Positions 39,275 through 50,900 of a DNA stretch of 64,000 nt are shown one piece after another; positions within the stretch are counted from its first letter, which is position 1, and each line of letters starts with the position of its first letter. The position numbers and the translations under genes were made by a program. Source of the stretch: Rhodamnia argentea (taxonomy: Eukaryota > Streptophyta > Magnoliopsida > Myrtales > Myrtaceae). The notes beneath the pieces were generated by a model. The model saw only the letters and a program-made list of their open reading frames with translations. It did no database searches and was not told the DNA's origin. The stretch lies in assembly GCF_020921035.1 (NCBI RefSeq), contig NC_063156.1, positions 4,588,001 to 4,652,000 on the forward strand, in the 5' to 3' direction.

Positions 39275-41702
39275 GTATTTTGTAAGTAGGGTTTGCTGAA
39301 TAAATCTTCATCCTTGCACTTGGGTTTTGGGTCAAAGCTTCGTGCTGATTAGACCCATTGGATTAATTACTGATTAGAAATTGGACCGTTGTTTGGTGTG
39401 AAGAAACCCCAATAAATTTGGTCTTTTGTGGACTAAATACTTGACTTTTCCCTCTCAAAATTATGGCTGCAAGTGGCGGCATTGATGGGTCACAAAGTCA
39501 AGGGCTGAATAAAATAGTGGCGACGGGGAATGACTTAAGTTCAACCGACCTCAGACTTCGATTTAAATTAATGTTGTTGGAAAATCTATGTACCGTCTCA
39601 ATACTGAACTATACATACATAAACAATCTGGAAAGAGAAAATAAAAATTCAGCTGTGCTAAGGAAAGAGCATGGTACATGCTTTTTCACAAACAAAGCGG
39701 GTCAAAAATAAGATAGGGCAGACGAAGTCTATCGTATTGATCATAACAAGTGACTCGATCATCTAAGTCTAATTTTTTGCTTAACGAATTATATGTTTCG
39801 CTAAAACTATTCGTCGTTGATTGAATTAGAAAGACATATTTTTACTAATTCACTGTTTCAAAGGGTCATCGAGATAAGAAGTGATTGATCACGACATTAA
39901 AGCTGAAAGTGGACAAAACAATGTGCAAATTAAATTGATAAGTATACTAGATCAAGCGCTTATACTATCGATTCGGTAAGATTAATTGCCTTTAAGTTCA
40001 TGCATTTAGGAGTAAGTTCTAACCAAACCCTTATGCTATCAATTTGAGTGATGGTAGAGAGATTGAATCTCCGTTCCCACATTAAGGAATCGAAAAATAT
40101 GTTATGGAGACATGACGCCGATTTCCATTAACATGGCCCTTCGTGCGAAATATCTCTATTTCAATACGACAGATCTTCTTGGATAAAAAATTCCCCATCA
40201 TTTCTTATAAAAAGATGATTTTGACAACACAGTGAGCTGCGATGGTACAACAGAGAAGAAGTTGCCATGAAAGGGTGAAAACAGGCAATGGGCTAGAAAA
40301 ATAAGGTTCAAATAATCATAAGGTAGCTGTCTAAACAGAGGGGGAAAAGTCTCATCGATCCCTAGATGACCTTAAAATATGGTGGGGATTCGAATAATGT
40401 GTTGACTTTTCTAGCTTGCACGCAATGCTTACAACCAACAAGGGTGATGATTTTGATATTAAAAGTTGTTAGCTTGACGGTTTGGCAATATTAACGGTTA
40501 TTTCTAATTATACGATCTATGAATCAATGAATACTTTATGTAAAAAATGCGATGATAGTATGTAGATTTACGGTTGAAATTGTACCATCCCCGATAATAC
40601 CGTTTGAGAATTATTTTCCTTTCATATTTCTATAACTGCTTTTATTTGCTATTTTTATGTGGAACAAAAGGGTCAACTTTAACTCTGGTGGTCAACCACT
40701 GAGAGATTTCCCTAGTGGCCACTTTTCTTATTTGGGAAGAGGGGATGAGAGGTTTGAATCTCCACCTTTGGGGAAAAATGGGGTGGGGATGCATAAGGAG
40801 GGAGAAGGGTTTCATAACCTGAACATAGCGCACACAGTGTGGCACCTATAGTAGAATATGACAGGATAGAATCAGGCCAAAAAAAAAAAAAAATCTTTGG
40901 GGTCATCTCACATGCTCCACCTCCTTTAATCTTTTTGCACGTCTCCAATGTTATGTGCATTAATTACATGAAATTAATTTGTTATTTTATTTTTATCTAA
41001 CATATAATACAATAGATGTGATAGAATTTAGAAAACTAATTACACATATTATTCATGAAATCCTCCACTTAATGATGTGCTATCTCAATGGAAATCAAAT
41101 GATGAAATGGATAGAAAAAACATTGGAGTATAATTACAACCCCACCTGTTCTTTTTCTATTTATTTATATTTTACAGAGGTCTTGTAATGCAAGATTAAC
41201 GCACGACCACAACGTTAGAAGGTAAGTGGGGTTTGACCATTGGGTCAGTGATTTGCAGCAACAAGATCCTCAAAATCCACCAATGGTACATAAAATGTCG
41301 ACACTTTTTTCCCCTTTCATGTCGCCCACCATGTTAGCAGATTCCCAATCAAATCCATCTTCCCCTCTTGTCTGTTCTTAGCGTTGCACGCAGGACGCGA
41401 ATTCAACAACTTTAAAATCACTTAATAGTGATTCTGACTTTAAGTTCCAATTTTGATGATGGTGGGATGGCTAGGAGTAACAGTTTTGTAATTTAGAGAA
41501 ATTAACCTATAATTAAAATTCCAAGAGCTCAATTATTCAGAAAAATAGAGCTTTATTCAAAACTTGGATTTTTGACGAGATTTTTCCCGATTTAAACTAT
41601 ATTTGAAGTTCAGTTGGCTAGAAGCAAGGTAGCTTTTGTAATCGTCGCACTGTGATTGGCTATCATGAACTGATTCATCTGGCATCTCGATAGTACTACA
41701 CA
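39275..41702. other. No recognised gene
   Basis: This is AT-rich spacer. A frame at 39463-39711 (82 codons, starting MAASGGIDGSQSQ) has no recognised family. A poly-A run (about 40877-40892) marks low-complexity sequence. Confidence 0.4.
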
Positions 41703-42212
41703 AGAATAATGACACAATTGTTTATGAACTTGGCCCAATATACAATGTGATCCCCAAAATTTTAATTTATTTAATATAGTCCTTAAGGTTTAGCCTAATG
41801 TTTAATATAGTCATTGAACTTTGGCCCAATGTGTAATATGATCTCTGAAATTTTAATTTATCCAATATGGTCCCTAAACTTTAGTCTAATGTTTAATATG
41901 GTCCATGAACTTTTAATTTATTTAATATGGTTTATGAAATTTTGATATATGTTCAATGTAGTTCTTGAACTATATGAAAATGTTCAATATAGTGTTTCCA
42001 TTAATTTGAGATCATGGACAATATTGAACATTTTCATATGATCCATTGAACATATACAAAAATTTTAGGGACTACATTAAACAAATTAAAAATTCATAGA
42101 CAACATTACGCGTTGGGCTAAAGTTCAAAGACTTCCTTGAACAAATTAAAAGTTCATAAATTACATTATATATTGGGTCAAGGTTCATCGATTATTTATG
42201 TCATTTTTCCTA
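41703..42212. mobile_element. Fold-back element, family 1
   Basis: The element is almost entirely two inverted arms. The left arm begins AATGACACAATTGTTTATGA, and the right arm ends with its counterpart (CGATTATTTATGTCATTTTTCC). Within each arm, degenerate 35-40-bp units with 'ttaatatagtcc/ggtcc' and 'tgaacttt' are repeated in tandem. The centre is near 42000. It has no coding capacity. A second copy lies at 50506-50900. Confidence 0.78.
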
Positions 42213-42671
42213 GTAGATACTACCCAGTCGAGATCCGATTCATTTTTTATTTTTTTTTAATCCTCGTATTAATTTTTGTTGTGGGTTTTAAAGGTGATCG
42301 TGGGTCGGATGGGCATAACCTCCTAGACCCGATTGTTGGGCCCATGGATATGGCAAGCTCCATACAAAGTCCACATAGGCCCGATAAAATCTAATCGGAC
42401 TTTGGAAAAACGGAGAAGAGAAGGAAGAAATCCACTGTGTGGGGTCTCTATTTCTCTTCATGTAAAATATACTTGAAATGGTTTACGAAGACCACAAGCT
42501 TTTTGGTGTTAAAAGAAGGCATAGTCTAGCTGTCATGGTCAATCACGAGTGATGGCCGATCGAACTTAAATTACGACACTCGCCCTGTCACCCTAACTAT
42601 ATGCATCATTTACCTCGTGTTAGCTATGTACTTAGTTTGATAATCGAAAGATAATTTAAGATATCAACTCA

Positions 42672-43789
42672 AGCTACGTTTGATAGTCGGGATAAAAGTC
42701 GGGATAGGATAAAATTTATCTAATCCTGTGTTTGATACCTGCCCAAGACAAGATAAAATGTGATATAAGGAAATATAACCTAGATAAAATTATCCCATGG
42801 GAAGGTGAGATAGAGGTGGATAAGATTCTTCTCTTCATGGTATAAAAACTATTTTTCTGGATAACAAACTTCTTAAATTGTAAAATTAAAATATAATTAT
42901 ATTTTAATTCTAATGTTAAAAAAACTCAAAATAACAAAAAAATAATATTCATTTTTATTTATTCTATTTTTTATTTATATATTAATTTCTTTCTACTTTA
43001 TAATATGTATTTTACATACATACATACCTACACGCATCTAGTATCTATATACATTACTTATTCTAAGTACAATAGTATAGTTTATTACTTAATAAAAAAT
43101 TTATTAAGAAATGATGGAAGGGAATAAAAATAATGATAAGAAAAAATTTAAAATTAAAAAAATGAAGTAAAAGAACTCATATTTTAAATGAGCATATTCA
43201 AACTTGAAAATGACCTTTCTAATTCTCGAAGAACGAGGGATAATGAAATTTCTAAAAGAAACACTAGCATCTCTATCTCCGTCCCCTTTGTATCTCTACA
43301 GTATGTTGAAGTTTCATAACTATTTTGTAGATTTATAATTCATGACAAAACTCTATGAAAATGGCGAGAGAGTCGAAACTTATTCTCCTTCTTAGTTTTT
43401 TGATTTACGTCAAAAGTCTATGAAGGCAGAAAGAGAGTCAAGACTCCTTCTCCTTCATAGTTTTGTAGTTCATGTTGAAATTTAACGAAAGTAGCGATAT
43501 AGACAAAACTTTTCATAGTTCCAAATGTGAATAATTATATTTTCTCTCTCTTATTAGATTCGACAGTGAATTATAAGAGATTCTTATAGTCTCCGTTTAT
43601 AAATTTTCATATTCATTTACATCCATATGTTGTAATTACCAAACAATGAATAATATAGAATATGAATGTCTCCGGCTTTATTACTGCGATTCACCAAATA
43701 GTAGATAAGATATGCCAAAATCTCTGGATTTCATATCTTGTCCTATCCAATCCCATCCCGACTAGAAATCTAGACGACCAAATGTAGCC
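42672..43789. mobile_element. PIF/Harbinger-like MITE, 1.1 kb, TCA target duplication
   Basis: The ends AGCTACGTTTG and CAAATGTAGCC are inverted and followed inward by AGTCGGGAT...ATAGG and its inverse CCTATCC...ATCCCGACT. TCA flanks both sides (42669-42671, 43790-43792), a 3-bp duplication as in Harbinger/Tourist elements. The interior is AT-rich with no transposase frame, so it is non-autonomous. Confidence 0.78.
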
Positions 43790-43792
43790 TCA

Positions 43793-46404
43793 TTGTATTT
43801 CCAAGAAAAGAGAATCGTAAAACAAAAAGTGTGTCGGCTTCGTAGAAAGATAGTTTGATATCATATGGTAATTCTTTCTCTCTTTTTGGAAGTCTGTTGA
43901 CTCGACCTGGTTCTTTGTTTCCATGTCAAATTGGACCTTCGATGGGGAAAATATTCATGAAAATTACGTGAAACATCTCTTTTTTGAATCGCAATTGTGC
44001 GTTACGTCATACATGTCTTCTATACGGAAATCGTAGATTGAGCTCCTCTCTTGTTTTGTTTTGTTTTTTTTTTTTTTTTGGCCTATTCTTGAAATTGTCG
44101 TCGATTTAAAGAATGAGTGAACATCACCGCTTGTCAATATTAGTATCTCAAAATGGTATTGCATGCATGAATATTTCCATTCATGGTTTGTTAGCATAGG
44201 GGAGATGGCATCATTTATTCCTTCTTCGAGATAAACTAGACACGTAATTGTCAATAGAAATCACGAATCAGTCGAAGAGTTATGCATTGCTTCATATCCT
44301 ACAAACTAAGATGGAGGAGGAACACGGTGAGCTCATATTGCAGGAGCCAGTAGGGTTGCGGAAATTTGGAGATTTCAACGTGGGAGAGAATTAGAGTATG
44401 CAAATGAGAGTGGTATTCAAATAGCCTTTGTTAAGGCTTTTACAAAATACACAAGCTTAACTATAAGCTTTTTTGGTACACACAATCCTCTCTAACTCTT
44501 AAAAAAACAACTAAACATCACTCTATATTTATATTGAAAGTTGCACCGCCTAACTCCTTTTTGCCGACTTGAAATGTGAAAGGTGCCACAATTTTCTCCA
44601 AGCCAAACGTCCATCCATGCTCTCCACCGCCAATGAAAGAGGAAAAGTCAGACTTGGTCTTCTCTTCATCCACAACTTGGACAACTGATAGAATTCTTAA
44701 TTTGACCAAAAAACTTGGTCTGCACTTCACCGCCATTGCTCACGCATTGCTGCCTTCATCATGCAATGGCCATTGACAAGAAGTCACTCACTAGATTTTT
44801 CTTCTTCTTTTTTTAATTTTCTTTCCAAAAAATCAATTTTATATTCTCAACAATATTGCACTGGAAGCGATTATATGACTTTTCGAGTTTTGGTAGCTCT
44901 CATCTCTCAATCTAGATTTAGATTTCGAACCTATTCTGTTTCGATCTAAATTTAGATTTAGATTTAGATTTAGTTTCTCCCAATCTCCCAATCTAGATCT
45001 AGATATGGGAGTTTGTTCAACTTATTTTTGATGTCTTCCAACGATTATTATGTTGAGGACGCTGCACCTAAGCATGCACCGCCCACTGGACAAGTCGTAA
45101 CTATTGGAGAAGGAGATTACAGTGTATCTTGTGATCGGTCGCCGTTCGTTCTGTTTTGATACCGAGACATATTTATTTTTGTGGGATGAGAGTGTGCTTA
45201 TCATTAGATATGTTAAATGGGTGGATTTGGTCAACTATCGTCCGACTAATATTGATAAATTTAACTCGTTTTGACCTATTTTCATATAGTACAAATCTAC
45301 GACCCATTTCCAACCCAACTCATACCGACCCGATTGGTATTATTTAAATATTTTTATATTTAAACAAATCATGAGATATTTCTTTCTTATAACTTGTTAA
45401 GAAAATTGATATTGCTAAAACAATTTTATGCAATAAAAAGTTAATGAATTTTTTTATTTTTATTTATTCTAAAACATGATAAAATTAGTTTTTAATTTTT
45501 TTATTAATTTTGAAAAGTACTTTTTTCTTTTATTTTCCTTTTTCTTCGTCAAAGGCGATCGACGGTCGGTGGCGGTGAACATCAACATTAACAGTTTTTG
45601 TATTATTTAATTTTAATTTTAATTTTTCTTTCTTTCTCTTACTTATTAAAAAATAATAAAAATGAAAATAAAATAAAATAATAAGTGGATTAGGTTGGGC
45701 TTGTCTAGCTAAATAGGTTATAAATGGTTTCAAAGACAAATCCTCTTACAACTCACATATAATTAAGCATTAATAACCCATTTTGTAGAGTTTTTCTTTT
45801 TTTTTTTTGGGTCGAACAGTTTGTAGAATTTGACTAACCAATATGTAATCCATTTTCAATAAAGCAGGTCAAATATGAATTTTTAACCCATATTGACACC
45901 TCTACTCATCATTGCAATTTGTATTTTATTGTTCAATTCTGCTGTTTGAGATTTGTATTGTTTTGAAATTCTGATACATGATCTTGAGATTTTGAGATTT
46001 GGAAATATGAATGAAACATCTACTTTCGACCCAAAAAAAGAAAAAACTAATCCATGCCCCGACCGTCAACAGCATGGGAGGCAAGAAAGAAACGCATTCA
46101 TTGTTGGGTTAATACCAAAAGCACTAAAGCCGACTTAAAATTTTATGTACCGTCCAAAAGAACAGAGTCTGGGAAACACGTCAATTTATTGGATAGAAAG
46201 ATTTTAATAGAAAGGAACACCAAAAATGAAAAGACCGATCCAAAAAAGTCAACTTTCTTGCTCTCTACTCTTCATATATATTCGCACCATTCTCGGAAAG
46301 TTCGTTCCCCCAACGATCTCTTACTATAACCTGCCCACGTTATCGCAATCCTCTTCCTCGTTTCGATTTCTGGGGCACTTTCGTTGAATTGATTTTTGTA
46401 CGCC
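43793..46404. other. Spacer and 5' flank of the RNase III-like gene
   Basis: AT-rich with simple repeats: poly-T at about 44065-44085, and GATTTA units at about 44945-44975. At about 45215-45910 a segment ending ACCCATATTGACACCTCTAC looks like the end of another TIR element, with a decayed left end. A TATATAT at about 46273-46279 may be the TATA box of the downstream gene. No coding sequence is supported. Confidence 0.4.
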
Positions 46405-49329
46405 ATGGAAGCTTCAAAAGAAGAAGGGGAAGAACAATCACTTTCTGATCGCGAGGAGGAAGGAGAGGAAGCGCTCATCGCTGAATTGGGAGAGCTCGAC
46501 CTGCGCAGAAAAGAAGGCGATGCCCAACCCGAATCGGCCCGTGTCGAGGACCGACCGAGCCTCAATGCCGTCGAGGAGATCTTGCGATACCAGTTCAATG
46601 ACAAGAGATTGCTCGAGGAAGCTCTCACTCATTACTCGTTCGCGGGCAAGTCCTTTTGCTACGAGAGGTTGGAGTACGTGGGGGACTCGGTGCTCAATTT
46701 GCTGTTCGCCAAGGAACTGTACTTGCTGTATCCGGACTTGGCGCCCGGGTCGCTGACCCGGCTCCGAGCCGCCAACGTGGACACCGAGAAGCTCGCACGC
46801 GTGGCGATCAAACTCGGGTTGCATCCGTATCTGCGCCACCGGAAGCCTGTTCTTGGGGAACAAGTAAGTTGACATGGTCTTTTGAATTTTTCAAACCTAG
46901 TTGCCGTCTTTCCTACGTGTCCGCATAGAAGATTAAGGATCATTATGAACATGATAAGCACCATTGATTCAAAAGCTAACTGTCATGAAAATCAATTATG
47001 GATGATAAAGACGACATGCACGACATATTTCGATATTGGTCAATCATTGGAAAAATATTTTGACCTTATGAATAAATCTTTCCTATGATGCCATAGTTGA
47101 TTTGGCTTATATGAGATGAATCTTGTCTAATTACATGAAGGGATTATGCTAAAAATCAGGAGAAAAATCAATTTAGTTAGGCAACAAATCTCGGGAATCT
47201 TCACCGAATCTCCATTGATTTCTTTGAGTTCATGCACATCGCAATCTCTATCGATCGTGTCGCTAGCTGAAAATGTTGTTAACGCCATGAGAAATTTACT
47301 TCTCGGTGTCCACGTTGGCCGCTCGAACGCCGGCAAGTCCGGATACTGGAAGTATAGTTCCTTGGCAAACAACAAATTAAGCGCCGACCGAGTCTCCGAT
47401 GTACTCCAACCTCTCGTAGCAAAACGGCTTCTCCGCGAGCGAGAGCTTCCTCGAGAAACCTCTTATCATTGAACTTGGATTGCAAGATCTCCTCGACGTG
47501 GTCGAGGCTAGGGGTGTCAAAACTAAACCGAATAACTGAATCGAAATTGAACTGAACCGAACCGAACTGAATTTTTGTATATTTTCAATTCAGTTCGATT
47601 TCAGTTCGGTTAATAGCAAAAGAATTTGGATACCTTAACAGTTCAGTTCGGGTCAGTACAGTTCGGATCAGTTCGCGGATACCAACCCAGAGAGATTGAG
47701 CAATCACATCATGTCAGCACATTGCTCCTCCTTCACAAAGTTGCTGACTGTATTGTCTGCCTCACATTTAAGGCACCCCTCTCTCTCTCTCTCTCTCTCT
47801 CCATGACTTCTTTTCAAACGTACGACGAATCGGAGGAAAATCGGTGCGGCTTTTATGGCGAGGGCCTCAGCGGCAGAGGGAGTCGGAGGAAAATCAGTGC
47901 GGCTTTATGGCAAGGGCTGGGTGGCAGAGGCGGGGGCTGGGCCGCGACGGTGGTCGAGTAGCGCCGCGTCGAACGAGAGGCGGCTGAAGCTGCTGCAGCT
48001 ACCGTGGTAGCTGTTGCTCATCGAACTGGCATGGCTGGCATTCAAAGCCTCGACACTGCTGAGTTCATCGTCCGGGTCACAGCGGTGTTCAATCATCCTC
48101 TTAAGAGAGAAAAGCCCAAGCCCTAACGCGCTCTCAAGAACTCGGTTCTCTCTCTAGAAGAGGAGGCAGAGAGGAGACTTGGAATTTGAAATCAAAATCC
48201 AAATCCAAAAAAGAAAAAATTGAGAATCAAACCGAAAATTGCATTGAACCGAACCGAACTGAGTTTTTCAATTCAGTTCGGTTCGGTTCACGACGAGTTT
48301 TGGTCCAGTTTATTCATATTTCTTAATGGTTCAGTTTAGTTTGGTTTTTCAAAAAATCGAACTGAATCGAATCATTGACACCCCTAGTCGAGGCTGGGTT
48401 GGTCCTCGACACGTGTCAACTCGGTGTTCGGAATCACCTTCCCTTTCGGTGTACGTCGAGGTCTCCTAGTTCAATGATGATCGCTTCCTCTTCTTCTCCC
48501 TCGTGATCAGAAGTCGTCTTCTTCTTTTGAAGCTTCCACGGCCTACAAAATTCAACAGTCCGCACCGGTTTAATTTGACCTTTTTGTTTTACACGTGCCT
48601 TTCTTATTTGTTGACATGCTTGAATCAGAAACCATATGTTGAGCTAACTAAAATTCTGTGTGCACCTATCCTAGATTCAAGAATTCAAGCGAGATATTCT
48701 AGATTACCCTTTGCATTCAAGTGGTCTAATCGACGTGCCCAAATCTCTAGCCGATATCGTCGAATCGATCATCGGTGCCGTCTTCATCGACTGTAATTTC
48801 TCAGCGGACACCGTATGGAAGGTAATAATATTACAGATTGTAATCTCTCATGTTAATTTCATGTTATCTTTTATCGAGCTTTGTCGAAACTATTTGGCTC
48901 GTGTTATTTTGTTTCTATCATCTCGAGTTACGATGATAAAGTCGGGCTAAAATGGGTCTGGCTGGGCCGCCCGCTTCGGCCCACGAACATGTTTGCTAAC
49001 CAATTTGATAATGTCTGCACATGTGGCAGGTGTTTAAAAGCTTGTTGGAGCCGATGATTAGTCCCACGACTTTCACACTGCATCCGGTGAGCGAGCTATA
49101 TGAACTGTGCCAAAAGAAGTGTGTGAAGTTGAGATTTGTGGATCTCTGGAGCGAAAGTTCAAGTTTCATCGTATTTGCAAACGATCGGCTCGTGGGCAGA
49201 GGCGCATGCATACCCAAGAAGGAGATTGCGCTTAACAGAGCAGCCAAAGATGCTCTGCAAAATATTGAAAGATTGCTCGGCGATAAAGAGAGTAACGGTC
49301 AAATTGACAGTGAATTGAAAAAACCGTGA
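46405..49329 (+). CDS. RNase III-like protein (RTL2/RTL3 type), one RNase III domain and one dsRBD
   Basis: The predicted double-stranded-RNA endonuclease has three exons, 46405-46863, 48675-48821 and 49030-49329, all in phase 0, giving 301 aa. ATG 46405 (MEASKEEGEE) is used because the frame has no earlier ATG. Residues 1-50 are acidic and variable. The RNase III domain spans about 52-200, with the signature ERLEYVGDSVLNLLF (catalytic Glu and Asp kept) and the second half LADIVESIIGAVFIDCNFS, holding the second Asp/Glu pair. A single C-terminal dsRBD-like segment spans about 220-292 and ends in RAAKDALQNIERLL. Plant RTL proteins cut dsRNA, for example in rRNA 3' processing or siRNA precursors. 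Intron 1 (1811 nt) carries an inverted copy of exon 1 and a transposon, described separately. Confidence 0.9.
47509..48386. mobile_element. hAT-like non-autonomous element (878 bp) with 8-bp target duplication
   Basis: The inverted ends TAGGGGTGTCAA and TTGACACCCCTA match perfectly over 10-12 bases, and GTCGAGGC flanks both sides (47501-47508, 48387-48394). An 8-bp duplication with TAGGG-type ends is the hAT pattern. Sub-terminal parts hold many GAACCGAACCGAACTG-type repeats in inverted orientation. The central part (about 47760-48170) is GC-rich and gene-like. Confidence 0.9.
47905..48165 (-). pseudogene. Gene fragment carried inside the hAT-like element
   Basis: On the minus strand a leader-like segment precedes the ATG at 48096, followed by 63 codons reading MIEHRCDPDDELSSVEALNA and SSMSNSYHGSCSSFSRLSFD. 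GC content and codon use differ sharply from the AT-rich repeat around it, so it looks like the 5' UTR and first codons of a captured host gene. The SCSSFSRLSFD wording is reminiscent of some plant kinases, but I cannot name the donor. Confidence 0.45.
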
Positions 49330-50505
49330 AAGAGAATAAATTACTATTTTCACGAAGCTTTCAAGCATTCATATGGAAGGTTCGTAGATTTCATTTCATT
49401 TCTTTTCGCCACCATAAAATAGGTAAAAAGCGGACTACCGAGATCGTCCTTATGTAATAAACTGCTGTCTCGAATACCGTTTAGCGCGGTGAGCTAGAGA
49501 CGATGAATTGCTTTAACATTCGAACAAGAAGATCTAAGATCCTTCCATTCCATATTTTGAGTTCGTAATTTAATCTGATTCAACGAAGAGAGTACCAAAG
49601 AAGTAGAACCGCGTACAATCTCAAATTGAACTGCAAAGGACCCCCTTGAAGGCACTCTCTCTTTCTAACTCCCAACCCTAATAATCCACCAAATCAAGAT
49701 TAGATTGCATTTAACTTGCACCGATTACCCTAAATTTGTATACCCAGAGTTTTAAAGAGCCTAAGGAAAAGTTTTGTTTTACAATTGGACATAACAAGCA
49801 AGAGCAAATGGTGTACATTTTTTTTTTGTAGCTTAAAAAAATCAATGAACATAGCAATGAGCAGATGCATCATAGAAATTTTATGAAGTTGAGTCTGTGG
49901 TCCTTGTGACCCCTGCCGACCATTTTCCCATCATGTTCAGCCCTTCTCGGCGGTGGTGGGACAAAGCCCTCACCTCGGACCAGCAGCTTCTTCTTCTTCT
50001 TCTTCTTTAATATTAGCATTTTTTAATTTAATTTAAGTAAAAACTGTGTTATAAATCATATTTGGACCACGATGACATCATTTTAGCCTTAAATTTCATG
50101 TTTTAGCCACGTCATCGCCATGTAGGAGAGAGAAAATATTAAAAAAAAGTTGTGCTATCATTTTCCTTTAGTTTAAACCGATGAAATTAATGGAAGGATT
50201 TGATTGCATCAATTTCACAAGTTTTAGAACTTGATTGTACTTTTTGCAAGTTTTATGACTCAATTGCACTTTCGTAATATGTTTTAGGACTTTCGGTAGA
50301 CAAGTCCCTAAATTTAAAGTCGGGTTGTGCACAAGAAATTATGGTAACAGGAATGTGTTAGAAAGGACTGAGAGGAGGAGCAGTGGCAACGGGTTTCCAA
50401 AGTGCTTGTTGGTGGAGGTGCGTGCGTACAGGGAAAATAAGCTATCAAGACCTCTTGAGGCCAAATAATATTCACTCAAAGAATCGACTTGGAGATGTTT
50501 ATCGG
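49330..50505. other. RTL 3' UTR and AT-rich spacer
   Basis: The first few hundred bases should hold the 3' UTR. A CTT microsatellite occurs at about 49988-50009. The stretch at about 50040-50340 resembles, in inverse orientation, a segment near 27270-27400 and may be an unclassified repeat. No gene is recognised. Confidence 0.45.
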
Positions 50506-50900
50506 AGATAATGACACAAATAATCTTTAAAGTTTGGCTCAATATTTAATGTGACCCATAAATTTTTTATTTGTTCAATATGGTCTCTGAACTTTACCCC
50601 GATGTACAATGTGATCTATAAATATTTAAATTATTTAATATGGTCATTAGAGTTTTAGTACATATTCAATTTATTTCTTGAACTATATGAAAATGTTTAA
50701 TATTATCCTTTCATTAATTCAAGTTCAAGGATATTATTGAACATTTTCATATAATTTATCAATTAAATTGAACATGTATCAAAAGTTTAAGCATTGCATT
50801 AAACAATTCAAAAGTTTAGAGATTTTATTGCACATTGGGCTAAAGTTAAATAATCAAATTAAAATAATTAAAAATTTATGAATCATTTATGTCATTTTCC
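50506..50900. mobile_element. Fold-back element, family 1, second copy
   Basis: It opens AATGACACAAATAATCTTTA and closes with ATCATTTATGTCATTTTCC, and has the same 'ttcaatatggtc' and 'gaactatatgaaaatgtt' units as the element at 41703-42212. It is shorter, with diverged arms. Confidence 0.7.

Larger units (their letters stand above)
47295..48557 (-). repeat. Inverted copy of RTL exon 1 inside RTL intron 1
   Basis: On the minus strand, 48557 down to 48387 matches the 5' UTR end and first part of exon 1 (GAAGCTTCAAAAGAAGAAG through the VEDRPSL codons), with the start ATG changed to GTG. After the hAT-like insert the match resumes from 47508 down to about 47295 (EEILQSKFNDKRFLEEAL through AANVDTEK). 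Excluding the insert, about 385 nt pair with exon 1 (about 46384-46790). In one 57-base sample I count about 7 differences. The copy has frameshifts and stops, so it codes for nothing; transcribed with exon 1 it would form a hairpin with a loop of about 500 nt. Confidence 0.9.

Noticed and set aside
39463..39711. 82-codon frame beginning MAASGGIDGSQSQ
   Set aside because: No family resemblance, no splice or promoter context, and surrounded by repeats.
45215..45910. Possible TIR element ending ACCCATATTGACACCTCTAC
   Set aside because: The left end is too decayed to pair convincingly and no target duplication was found, so it is only mentioned in the spacer entry.
47127..47485. Minus-strand RNase III-like frames as a second, divergent RTL gene
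   Set aside because: They are the inverted copy of exon 1; frames are broken, the start codon is lost, and exons 2 and 3 are not repeated.
47626..47961. Plus-strand frame of 111 codons within RTL intron 1
   Set aside because: It runs through the arm and CT repeats of the hAT-like element; the gene-like signal is on the other strand.
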